NCBI GenBank assembly: GCA_038182865.1
Contig: CP116226.1
Span: 1,240,001-1,304,000 of the forward strand
DNA length: 64,000 nucleotides
From: Microbacterium enclense
Lineage (GTDB): Bacteria; Actinomycetota; Actinomycetes; Actinomycetales; Microbacteriaceae
Reading direction: 5' to 3'
Of the stretch, positions 1 to 8,132 are shown piece by piece. Position 1 is the first letter of the stretch, and each line of letters starts with the position of its first letter. A program made the translations under genes and the position numbers. The notes below the pieces were generated by a model that saw only the letters and a program-made list of their open reading frames with translations, made no database searches and had not been told where the DNA came from.

Positions 1-1
1 G

Positions 2-76
2 GCTGACGAGGAGGTCGTCGTGAGCTGTGTCGTCTCCCCGGGGTTCAGCTTCGCGGACTGGCGCCTCGCGGACTGA
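2..76 (+). CDS. C-terminal end of a cupin (DUF985-like) protein, partial
   Basis: Only the last 24 codons are inside the window; they end at the TGA at 74-76. The frame reads through a valine-rich strand, then SCVVSPGFSF and ADWRLAD. This resembles the closing beta strand and tail of DUF985 (cupin_5) proteins, which commonly end in a SCxVSPGFxFxDF-type motif. No active-site claim can be made from so short a piece. The next gene downstream points the opposite way. Confidence 0.5.
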   Translation, partial: ADEEVVVSCVVSPGFSFADWRLAD

Positions 77-109
77 GGGGCTGGCGGCGGCATCCCGCTC
101 GCGTGCCGA

Positions 110-418
110 TCAGGATCGGAACCGTTCGCTCCAGCGGTCGAGCTCGTCGAGCATGAACGAGTCATTGAGCGTGTAAACGCGCTCGCGCCCGTGAAGCCCC
201 ACGGTGATGAGGCCGGCCTCCTCGAGCTGACGAAGGTGCCGGCTCGTCGTCTGCCAACTGTGGTCCATCCGGCCCGCGATCCTCCCCGACGTCTGCGACC
301 CCCCGTTTGCCCGCAGCGTCACCAGTATGGCGCGACGCGTTCGGTGTGACAGCGCGGCGAAGACCGCGTCGAGGCGATCCAGATCCGCCAGCCCCGGGAT
401 CGGCTCAGGCGCCGGCAT
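110..418 (-). CDS. ArsR/SmtB-family transcriptional regulator
   Basis: This 102-residue protein is of normal length for a single winged-helix ArsR repressor. It opens with LDAVFAALSHRTRRAILVTL, the usual first helices. The recognition helix region is HSWQTTSRHLRQLEEAGLI and the wing is VGLHGRERVYTLN. There are no cysteines, so it is not a thiol-metal sensor; non-metal ArsR proteins often control a small enzyme encoded beside them. Its start lies inside the end of the preceding minus-strand gene (14 nt overlap), so the two form one transcript. A strong palindrome upstream of that first gene is the likely operator. Confidence 0.88.
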   Translation of the reverse strand: MPAPEPIPGLADLDRLDAVFAALSHRTRRAILVTLRANGGSQTSGRIAGRMDHSWQTTSRHLRQLEEAGLITVGLHGRERVYTLNDSFMLDELDRWSERFRS

Positions 419-749
419 GCACCGTCACCGGGACGAACTCGTCGAACACCAGGCCGCGATCCACGGTCGCCGGCGTGTGCGGCTCGACCAGGGCCGCGAG
501 CCGTGTCCAGATCGGGATGAGGTCGGGGTGCTCGTGCGCGGGCCCCATCACCCCCGGACGCCAGCGAGCGAGCTCGATGTAGCGCAGCGGCTCCGCAACC
601 GAGCGGAACAGGTGCGGCGTCTCGGGGGCGATGAATCCCAGTCGATGAAGTGCCGCCCAACTCTCGGGGATGACGCGTTCGAACTCGTCCGCGGCATCCG
701 CTCGGACGTAATAGGTCCCGAAGGTGACCTCACTCAGATCCTCAGCCAT
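405..749 (-). CDS. Small protein, possibly a dimeric alpha/beta-barrel (ABM-like) protein
   Basis: I read a 114-residue protein starting MAEDLSEVTFGTYYVRADAA. It looks like a compact alpha/beta fold of the ferredoxin-like or antibiotic-biosynthesis-monooxygenase type: a strand, a helix (DEFERVIPESWAAL), then further strands and an AHEHPDLIPIWTRL segment. I could not place it in a family firmly. It is the first gene of a two-gene unit with the ArsR regulator. An ATG 21 nt further upstream is possible. The start at 749 is preferred because a TACAGT -10 box ends 7 nt before it and the ArsR-type palindrome covers that box. Confidence 0.65.
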   Translation of the reverse strand: MAEDLSEVTFGTYYVRADAADEFERVIPESWAALHRLGFIAPETPHLFRSVAEPLRYIELARWRPGVMGPAHEHPDLIPIWTRLAALVEPHTPATVDRGLVFDEFVPVTVHAGA

Positions 750-756
750 GCCGCTT

Positions 757-776
757 ACTGTAAGCCACATGGCTTA
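757..776 (-). promoter_or_regulatory. ArsR operator and leaderless promoter
   Basis: Plus-strand 761-776 is a 7-bp inverted repeat with a 2-bp spacer (TAAGCCA CA TGGCTTA). It overlaps a second 6-bp inverted repeat at 753-765 (GCTTAC T GTAAGC). On the minus strand the shared part contains TACAGT (762-757), a good -10 hexamer 7 nt upstream of the ATG at 749. Repressor binding would occlude the -10 box. Assignment to the ArsR protein at 110-418 is inferred from proximity. Confidence 0.65.
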
Positions 777-797
777 GCGATGGGAAGCGTCCCGCGA

Positions 798-1163
798 TCA
801 GTCGATCGGCGAAACCCGAATGAGGTTCCCGTCGGGGTCGGCCACGACGAACGTGCGTCCGAAGACATCGTCGTGGGGCTCCTCGACGACGTGCACGCCC
901 TTCGCCGTCCAGCGCGCGAAGAGGTCGTCGACGGCCGACGCTGCGCCGGGCACCATCAGTCCGAGCTCGCTGGTGCGAGGGGTGGCGGGGACGGCGTGCT
1001 CGGCGCGTCCCGTCCATACGGCGAAGAGCACGCCGGGGGCGACCTCGAAGGCGACGTAGGGCGGGCTGGTGAAGGTCGGTTCGATCTCGAAGAGGTCGCG
1101 GTAGAAGGCGGTCGCCGCCTCGGCATCCTGAACGTAGATGAGGAAGAGGTTCGGTGCGGACAT
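798..1163 (-). CDS. VOC-family (glyoxalase/bleomycin-resistance-like) protein
   Basis: This 121-residue single-module VOC protein starts MSAPNLFLIYVQDAEAATAF. It shows the beta-alpha-beta-beta-beta pattern of the vicinal oxygen chelate fold, including the AFYRDLFEIEPTF helix-strand and a final FVVADPDGNLIRV strand pair. Such proteins act as metal-dependent isomerases or dioxygenases, or as drug-binding proteins; the substrate cannot be told. It is divergent from a WYL-domain regulator at 1255, the usual sign that the regulator controls it. The intergenic region carries a GACAG/CTGTC inverted repeat. Confidence 0.85.
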   Translation of the reverse strand: MSAPNLFLIYVQDAEAATAFYRDLFEIEPTFTSPPYVAFEVAPGVLFAVWTGRAEHAVPATPRTSELGLMVPGAASAVDDLFARWTAKGVHVVEEPHDDVFGRTFVVADPDGNLIRVSPID

Positions 1164-1218
1164 GGGCTGCTCCTTCGGTGGTCAATGACAGGACGGATCC
1201 AGCCGATCACCGAATGGC

Positions 1219-1254
1219 GACAGAACCTGTCATGTTTTCGATCAGACTTGTTCC
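1219..1254 (+). promoter_or_regulatory. WYL-regulator operator and leaderless promoter
   Basis: GACAG AAC CTGTC at 1219-1231 is a perfect 5-bp inverted repeat in the divergent VOC/WYL intergenic region, with a further TGACAGG half-site at 1186-1192. CAGACT at 1243-1248 could serve as the -10 box of the WYL gene, as only 6 nt separate it from the GTG at 1255. A similar GACAG/CTGTC arrangement lies between the second VOC/WYL pair near 30.65 kb. Confidence 0.5.
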
Positions 1255-2226
1255 GTGAAGGCATCCCGGCTGCTGCACCTGCTGCTCTTGCTGCAGACCC
1301 GCCAGCGCGTGACGACGACGGAGCTGGCGGAGCGGCTCGAGGTCTCCCGGCGCACGATCCTGCGCGACGTCGAGGCGCTTTCCGCCGCGGGAGTGCCGGT
1401 CTACGCTGAGCGGGGTCGCGCCGGGGGCATCGTGCTCGTGGCCGGCGCGCGACTGAATGCCTCGCACCTGGATCCGGGCGAGTTGGAGGCGCTGTCCGTC
1501 GCGGGGCTCGACGAGGCGCTCCTCGACCGGCTCGGACTGACCGCTGCTCGCCACGCGGCCGCGCGCAAGATCGCCGCCCGCGAGGCCACGACAGCGGGAG
1601 CCCCCGATGACGCGCGCTTGAGCGACGTCATCCTCGTCGACAGCACCCCGTGGCTGTCGGGTGCTCGGGCGGAGGTCGACGTCGCGGAGCTGGCCTGGGC
1701 ACTCCGCAGTCGTCGTCGCTTGCGCATCGAGTATCGGAGAAGCGCGGATGCCACTGCCTCGGCGCGCATGGTCGACCCCTACGGTCTGGTCGCCAAGGCG
1801 GGGCGCTGGTACCTCGTCGCCGATTCCGACGGGGAGGGGCGGCTGTTCTCCCTCGAACGACTCTCGGGCTACGAGATGCTCGACGCCCCCGCCATCCTGC
1901 GTGACAGCGAGACCCTCCGAACGGTCTGGGCCGCGTTGCGGCAGCGTACCGACTCACCGGGGGACATCATCGTGACGGCGCGGCTGCGAGCGAGTCGGCT
2001 GGATCTCGCTCGCCGCATCCTCGGTGCCCGCATCACATCGGTGGAGCCTCTCGCCGATGGGTGGTGCACCGTCACGCTCGGGTATCCCGAGATCGAAGCG
2101 GTCCGTCAGCTGCTCCAGTTCGGCGACCACATCGAGATTCTGGCTCCGGGTGCCGCGCGCGAGCGGGTTCGCGAGCTCGCTCTCGATCTCGTCGAGCGCC
2201 ACGCGCGCCGGGTCGACGCGAGCTGA
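1255..2226 (+). CDS. WYL-domain (YafY/DeoR-like) transcriptional regulator
   Basis: This 323-residue protein has the two-part build of WYL regulators. The N-terminal winged helix spans about residues 1-60 (RVTTTELAERLEVSRRTILRD, then VEALSAAGVPVYAERGRAGGI). The middle-to-C-terminal WYL domain contains RIEYRRS, then VDPYGLVAKAGRWYLVADSDG, and a C-terminal beta-rich WCX-type extension near DGWCTVTLGYPE. WYL domains sense nucleic acids or small ligands. Divergence from a VOC enzyme suggests local control. The GTG start is supported by the close -10 box. Confidence 0.9.
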   Translation: MKASRLLHLLLLLQTRQRVTTTELAERLEVSRRTILRDVEALSAAGVPVYAERGRAGGIVLVAGARLNASHLDPGELEALSVAGLDEALLDRLGLTAARHAAARKIAAREATTAGAPDDARLSDVILVDSTPWLSGARAEVDVAELAWALRSRRRLRIEYRRSADATASARMVDPYGLVAKAGRWYLVADSDGEGRLFSLERLSGYEMLDAPAILRDSETLRTVWAALRQRTDSPGDIIVTARLRASRLDLARRILGARITSVEPLADGWCTVTLGYPEIEAVRQLLQFGDHIEILAPGAARERVRELALDLVERHARRVDAS

Positions 2227-2261
2227 GGGTTCGCGGCTCCACGGCCGCGGTACGGAGGCTC

Positions 2262-2292
2262 TTGCGTTGGAGTGAACTCCAGGACTTACCGT
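2262..2292 (+). promoter_or_regulatory. MerR-type promoter with 19-bp spacer
   Basis: The -35 box TTGCGT (2262-2267) and -10 box TACCGT (2287-2292) are separated by exactly 19 bp, the overlong spacer typical of MerR-activated promoters. Between them lies TGGAGT GA ACTCCA (2268-2281), a perfect inverted repeat. The ATG at 2299 is 6 nt beyond the -10 box, so the transcript is probably leaderless. An almost identical layout precedes the aldo/keto reductase at 46202. Confidence 0.8.
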
Positions 2293-2298
2293 TGCGTC

Positions 2299-2769
2299 AT
2301 GAGCACGCAGCCCGCCTTCGAGGTACTGGACGACCCCGATGCACGCCTCGGGATTGCCGAAGTCGCTCGACTGAGCGGACTGAGCCAAGACACCCTGCGG
2401 TGGTACGAACGAGAGGGCCTTCTGCCCGCGGTGAGTCGCGGCGCTGACCGCAGAAGACGCTACACACGTCGGGATGCCGCGCTCGTGGAGATGCTGGCGA
2501 GGTTGCGCGACAGCGGGATGCCGACGGACGAGATGCGCGCGTTCTCGCGTCTCGTGAGCGGTGGCGCCGATACCCACGAGGAACGGCTGGAGATTCTGGA
2601 GCGGCATCGCGATCGCATCCTCCGACGTCGAGCCGAACTCGATCAGCACCTCGCGTCGCTCGAAGAGAAGGCGGCGCATTACCGATTCCTCATCAGTGCC
2701 GGCCTGGACTGCGACGGTCGACCCGCACCGGTGAATCCCCCGACCGCAAAAGATGGAGAGCAATCATGA
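2299..2769 (+). CDS. MerR-family transcriptional regulator
   Basis: I chose the ATG at 2299 (156 residues) because the MerR-type promoter sits directly before it; an in-frame GTG at 2272 would lie inside the operator. The N-terminal HTH reads RLGIAEVARLSGLSQDTLRW, followed by YEREGLLPAVSRG and an arginine-rich wing RRRRYTRRDA. A long coiled helix follows (EERLEILERHRDRILRRRAE) with no effector cysteines. It overlaps the next gene by 4 nt (ATGA), so it is co-translated with the aldo/keto reductase and probably regulates itself and that enzyme. Confidence 0.9.
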   Translation: MSTQPAFEVLDDPDARLGIAEVARLSGLSQDTLRWYEREGLLPAVSRGADRRRRYTRRDAALVEMLARLRDSGMPTDEMRAFSRLVSGGADTHEERLEILERHRDRILRRRAELDQHLASLEEKAAHYRFLISAGLDCDGRPAPVNPPTAKDGEQS

Positions 2770-3779
2770 GTGTGCCCACGACGCCCCTCGGCGATGGTCT
2801 GACCGTCAGCCGCCTCGGATTCGGAGCGATGGCCCTGACGGGTGTCTACGGGGAGAGTACCCACGCCGAGAACCTCGCGGCGCTGAACCACGCCCTCGAC
2901 GTGGGCGTCACCTTCATCGACACCGCCGACATCTATGGCGGGGGCGAGAGCGAGAGAGTCGTCGGCGAGGTGGCCAGGAGCCGTCGAGACGAGATGACGA
3001 TCGCGACCAAGTTCGGGATCACCGGCTCCATCGCGGAGAAGACGATGTTCGCCCGGAACGACCCGGCCTATGTGCGCGAAGCGGCCGAGGCGAGCCTCGC
3101 TCGACTGGGCATCGAGACCATCGACGTGTACTACCTCCATCGGCGCGAGGTGGCGGTGCCGATCGAGGAGGTCGTCGGTGCGATGGCCGACCTGGTCGCC
3201 GCGGGAAAGGTCCGGCACCTCGGTTTGTCGGAAGTCACGGCCGACGAGATCGAGGCGGCGCATCGCGTCCACCCGATCGCGGCCGTGCAGAGCGAGTGGT
3301 CGGTGTGGAGCCGCGACGTCGAACGCTCCGTCGTCCCGACGTCGGCGCGGCTCGGAATCGGCTTCGTTCCGTACTCGCCGCTGGGGCGAGGCTTCTTGAC
3401 CGGCGCGTTGTCGGACCCCGCCGCCTTCGCCGGCGACTGGCGCGCCGGCCTGAGCCGCTTCAGCGGCGACGCGTTCACCTCGAACACGGCCATCGTGACG
3501 GTGCTCGCGACCATCGCAGCCGAGCACGGCGCAACCCCGGCGCAGATCGCCCTCGCGTGGCTATACGCGACGGGCGAGCGGTTCGGCCTGCCTGTCGTCC
3601 CCATTCCCGGCACCAGGCGTGTGTCGCGTATCGACGAGAACGCGGGTGCCACCGCCATCGCGCTCACGGAGGATGAGATCGGCGTGCTCGACCAGCTGTC
3701 CCGTCGCGTCGTCGGGCCGCGGTCCGACGTCGACGACCCCAATTGGACGAGCGACACCCGCGAGCGTCACGACGGCTGA
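2766..3779 (+). CDS. Aldo/keto reductase
   Basis: The 337-residue protein has the full AKR catalytic set: Asp and Tyr in FIDTADIYGGGESE, Lys in MTIATKFGI, and His in IDVYYLHRREV. The NADPH-binding tail VPIPGTRRVSRIDENAGA is also present. It would reduce an aldehyde or ketone with NADPH in the cytoplasm. It is translationally coupled to the upstream MerR regulator. A second AKR-MerR pair lies at 46.2-47.5 kb with the gene order reversed. Confidence 0.93.
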   Translation: MSVPTTPLGDGLTVSRLGFGAMALTGVYGESTHAENLAALNHALDVGVTFIDTADIYGGGESERVVGEVARSRRDEMTIATKFGITGSIAEKTMFARNDPAYVREAAEASLARLGIETIDVYYLHRREVAVPIEEVVGAMADLVAAGKVRHLGLSEVTADEIEAAHRVHPIAAVQSEWSVWSRDVERSVVPTSARLGIGFVPYSPLGRGFLTGALSDPAAFAGDWRAGLSRFSGDAFTSNTAIVTVLATIAAEHGATPAQIALAWLYATGERFGLPVVPIPGTRRVSRIDENAGATAIALTEDEIGVLDQLSRRVVGPRSDVDDPNWTSDTRERHDG

Positions 3780-3790
3780 GGAGACTCCGG

Positions 3791-3826
3791 ATGCCGGGAG
3801 CCCCCCTCGTGCGGGGCTCCCGGCAT
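3791..3826 (+). terminator. Hairpin terminator after the aldo/keto reductase
   Basis: A 14-bp perfect stem (ATGCCGGGAGCCCC at 3791-3804 pairing with 3813-3826) has an 8-nt loop and starts 11 nt after the stop codon. No U-tract follows, which is common for actinobacterial terminators. Confidence 0.75.
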
Positions 3827-3946
3827 CTGCGTGTGGCGGCGTCACCAGCGATGTTCGTGAGACGCGTGTGACGCGTGAACAGACGGTGACGGGAGTCTGA
3901 CCGCTCGACACGCCCACGCGCACGTGAACTTGACACCGAGACGTCG

Positions 3947-4179
3947 TGTGGATAGGCCGTGCCCGAGTTATCCCCGGACTTGTGCACACCTTCTTGTCAA
4001 GTCGTGCAACCTTCAACTCCCACTTCAACCCGGATTTCTCCCCACGACCTGTGGAGAGAAAAACCCCAGGTCAGAATGCTCGCCCGTGAAGACTTTCCAC
4101 ATTCTGCCCCGAGTTGTCCACAGAAGTTGTGCACAGCCTGTACGGCGTTTCTCGCAATCTCTCCACAGAGTTATCCACA
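3947..4179. promoter_or_regulatory. Cluster of DnaA-box-like sequences upstream of dnaB
   Basis: This gene-free stretch holds many 9-mers close to the actinobacterial DnaA box TT(G/A)TCCACA. Exact matches are TTGTCCACA at 4114-4122 and TTATCCACA at 4171-4179. One-mismatch TTGTGCACA occurs at 3980-3988 and 4127-4135. Weaker forms are CTATCCACA (minus strand, 3955-3947), TTATCCCCG (3968-3976), CTCTCCACA (4159-4167, and minus strand 4058-4050) and CTTTCCACA (4093-4101). The rest of 3827-4355 shows no gene. It may be a DnaA-regulated dnaB promoter or a DnaA-titrating locus. I do not claim oriC, because dnaA and dnaN are not adjacent. Confidence 0.7.
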
Positions 4180-4355
4180 GGGTCATTTGCGCGGGGAGAG
4201 CGCCGTCCTTAACGTGGGTGCAGCCCCTCGGGCACACCCGCTTTCCCCCGCGCGCGTCGATGTCGGAACCCCCTGGTTCGATGCTCTCGAGGCCGTCATC
4301 GCGCCCCACCTCGAGCCGCGAGAGGTGAGTGCGTCCGAGAACAGAAGGAGAGCCT

Positions 4356-5723
<1,368 letters not shown>

Positions 5724-5976
5724 TCATCTGATGTAGGTGTCCACCATTTCGACGGCTCGCCTGGTGCATGTGCGGCGGTGGTCATTCCAAGGTCCACACG
5801 GAGCAGGAAGTCGACGTCGAACTGCTTTCCGATCGGCCGTTCTCGCGACCATGGGGAGGGCCCCCGACCGGCGCAGCCTGGACATCTCTTTGCGGAACTG
5901 CCAACCGCAGTGTGAGTATGCGGGTAGCGGTTGCAACTGCGGCGCGTGAACGACGCCGACGCGATCCGCTGCGGTC

Positions 5977-6597
5977 TCACATGTCGAGCAGCTTCAGCGC
6001 GAGAGTAACCGTGCTGTCCTTCCCGAGCTGAGTGTCCTGGCCCCAGTGCCCGCCTCCGATTTGGACGTGGACGCCGGGGACGATCACCGTTCCCGAGCCC
6101 CCGTCGACGGGGGCGGACTCCGTGCCGAGCCACAGTCCGACGCCCCCGAGCGCGTCTAGCCGCGGGTCGGTGAAGTAGCCCTTGATCCCGTACTGCTCCA
6201 TTGCCGCCGGGTCGGGCACGTCCGACGTGTCCGCCGTGATGCTCACCGAGAAGATCTGGATGTCCGTGAGCGCCGAGATATCTCCCTCGGCGGGCTTCCA
6301 GACGCAGGAGATCGCGTCTTGCTCGATGAACGAGTTCGCCTCATCGAGAGGCATTCCCGCAACGTAGTCGGGCGCGGCCGCGGCGATTTGATCACAGCTG
6401 GTGATCTTGGGGAAGGCGTGGACGGCGCCGGCTTCGGTGGGTTGTGACGGTTCGGACAGACTTCCTGGATCGGGTGCCTCGGTCGCTGGCGCAGCTGAGG
6501 GTGTCGCGGACCCGAGGGGAGCACATCCCGCGAGCAGCGCGGCTGACAGGAGAGCACCGACCACGATCCATTGCCGAGCAGGTTTCACGGTCAGCAT
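5977..6597 (-). CDS. Secreted lipoprotein, unknown function
   Basis: A 206-residue lipoprotein starts MLTVKPARQW, with a hydrophobic stretch and lipobox LLAGC (lipidated Cys about residue 25). A Ser/Ala/Pro/Glu-rich linker follows, then a folded domain with two cysteines (ITSCDQIAAAAPDYVAG and AISCVWKP), reminiscent of DUF3558-type lipoproteins, though I cannot confirm this. It starts 1 nt after the stop of the Imm5-like gene and should be co-transcribed with it. The 253 bp between dnaB and this gene show nothing I recognise. Confidence 0.8.
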   Translation of the reverse strand: MLTVKPARQWIVVGALLSAALLAGCAPLGSATPSAAPATEAPDPGSLSEPSQPTEAGAVHAFPKITSCDQIAAAAPDYVAGMPLDEANSFIEQDAISCVWKPAEGDISALTDIQIFSVSITADTSDVPDPAAMEQYGIKGYFTDPRLDALGGVGLWLGTESAPVDGGSGTVIVPGVHVQIGGGHWGQDTQLGKDSTVTLALKLLDM

Positions 6598-6598
6598 G

Positions 6599-7147
6599 TT
6601 AGTGACCCCCAGTGACCCCCGCGAGACCGGCCTGAACTGCCCGAATGTTCGCGGCGAGAGCGCCTCTCGCGAGGAGGCCCGGTCCGAGCGGGCCGCTCGT
6701 GTCCTCACCGAGGAGAGGCAGCCGCCGCAGCGCCGTGCGGGCACGCGGAGTCAGCTGCTCGAGCTGCCACCGGATCTCGCCGCGGACGGCGTCTGCCTGG
6801 CCGGGTCGCGACAGTTCCACAGCCCGCGCCGCGTACGCGGCGGCTCCCAGGGCATGGGCGCCCATGTGGGCGACGCCGGCGGCCTGCGCCGCTGCCCGCG
6901 CAGCCGCGATGGCCGGCGGGGTCGTGACGTCGTGTGCCGCGCGTCCCGCGACGAAACGACGACGGATCTCACCCGCCGCATCGAGTTTCCCGTGCGCGAA
7001 GGCTCGTGCACGGGCGATCGCGTCGCGCGGCCGCGCATCGCTGGGCGATTCCGACTCGAAGATCGCGAGCACGCGTTCGGCGCAGTCAGCCGCCCACGCG
7101 GCAACCACCCGCCGGTCTGCCTCGCTCAGCGCCTGCGGTGAGGCCAT
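6599..7147 (-). CDS. Imm5-like putative immunity protein
   Basis: The 182-residue, very Ala/Arg-rich helical protein begins MASPQALSEADRRVVAAWAA. It has the repeated helix signature of Imm5-like proteins: the CAERVLAIFE helix, the RDAIARARAFAHGK segment, and AAQAAGVAHMGAHALGAAAY. Imm5-like proteins were predicted as immunity factors of polymorphic toxins. No toxin gene is adjacent. The start at 7147 is the first Met at the conserved region; the longer upstream frame is Arg-rich and unlike it. It is divergent from the tandem-MerR regulator at 7346. Confidence 0.65.
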   Translation of the reverse strand: MASPQALSEADRRVVAAWAADCAERVLAIFESESPSDARPRDAIARARAFAHGKLDAAGEIRRRFVAGRAAHDVTTPPAIAAARAAAQAAGVAHMGAHALGAAAYAARAVELSRPGQADAVRGEIRWQLEQLTPRARTALRRLPLLGEDTSGPLGPGLLARGALAANIRAVQAGLAGVTGGH

Positions 7148-7345
7148 CACGACAGGCCGGAACGTCGAGAGGCGCGGGCGCGCGCTGCGCCATGTGCACT
7201 GGGCAACAGCGCGAGGGTCTCGTCTCCCGGTATGACCACGAGTGCCCCCTCGAATCGGCTGACGGCTTCGACGACCTCTTTCATCTGCATCGCTCAATCG
7301 TCACCCTCACGTGTATATGTGGACTTCGGCGTAAGGAGAGTGGGA

Positions 7346-8086
7346 ATGCCGCGGGAGAAGTCTCAAGAGCCGGGGTGGACGACCGCTGCCGTGGCGCGGA
7401 TGGTGGGCTACTCCACGCAGCAGGTGCGCGACCTTGAACGGCTCGGAGTGCTCCCCGTCGCGGAGCGCGCTGCCAACGGGTACCGGCACTACCACGAGCG
7501 CCACCTCCTCGCGCTGCGCGCCTATCGCGCCCTCGCGGCAGCGATCGGGCCTGTCCCGGCGCGACAGATGATGCCCACCCTCCTGCACGACACCGTCGAG
7601 ACCGCCGCGGAAAGGATCGACGACCTGCACGCTCTCCTCGCCCGCAGTCGAGACCGGATTCGCGAAGCACGCCGCGGTCTCGACGCCGTCCTCGCCGACA
7701 CCACCGACGTCTTCGACGACCGCGATTCCCTGACGATCAGCGAACTCGCGGAAGCCCTCGGCGTTCGCTCGTCGGCACTGCGGCACTGGGAACACGAGGG
7801 GCTCGTCACTCCCGACCGGATCAACCAGACCAAGAGCCGTCGCTACAACGCTCGGGCCATCGCCGAAGCACGCATCGTCGCCGCCCTGCGAAGCGGCGGA
7901 TACCGCATCCCGCCCATCTCCCGCGTGCTGGAGCAGCTTCGTGAGCACCGCCTGACGGCGGACGCGCAAACGCTTCTCGATGAGCGGCTGGCCGACCTCA
8001 GCCGTCGCAGCGTCGCGCTTCTCGCCGCCTCAGGGGAGCTGCATGCCCTGCTGAGCGCGCGTGAGCAGACGGCTGCGGGCAGCTGA
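7346..8086 (+). CDS. Tandem MerR-domain transcriptional regulator
   Basis: A 246-residue protein carries two MerR-type winged helices in one chain. The first, about residues 12-50, is WTTAAVARMVGYSTQQVRDL, then ERLGVLPVAERAANGYRHYH. The second, about 128-168, is SLTISELAEALGVRSSALRH, then WEHEGLVTPDRI. A helical linker (IDDLHALLARSRDRI) joins them, and there is no recognisable effector domain. Ordinary MerR proteins dimerise to get two HTHs; this one could act as a monomer or as a four-HTH dimer. The ATG at 7346 follows AAGGAGAG at good spacing. It is divergent from the Imm5-like gene. Confidence 0.8.
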   Translation: MPREKSQEPGWTTAAVARMVGYSTQQVRDLERLGVLPVAERAANGYRHYHERHLLALRAYRALAAAIGPVPARQMMPTLLHDTVETAAERIDDLHALLARSRDRIREARRGLDAVLADTTDVFDDRDSLTISELAEALGVRSSALRHWEHEGLVTPDRINQTKSRRYNARAIAEARIVAALRSGGYRIPPISRVLEQLREHRLTADAQTLLDERLADLSRRSVALLAASGELHALLSAREQTAAGS

Positions 8087-8132
8087 AGCGCCGCCCGCAG
8101 CCGCATCTGATCGAGATGTCGCGGAAGGCCCC

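Noticed and set aside
3947..4179. Chromosomal origin oriC
   Set aside because: The box density is suggestive, but dnaA, dnaN and their usual neighbours are absent on both sides, and dnaB is not the normal oriC neighbour in actinobacteria. Kept only as a DnaA-box cluster.
5724..5976. tRNA or small gene after dnaB
   Set aside because: I looked for a T-arm and acceptor stem and found none; the short frames on both strands have no coding character.
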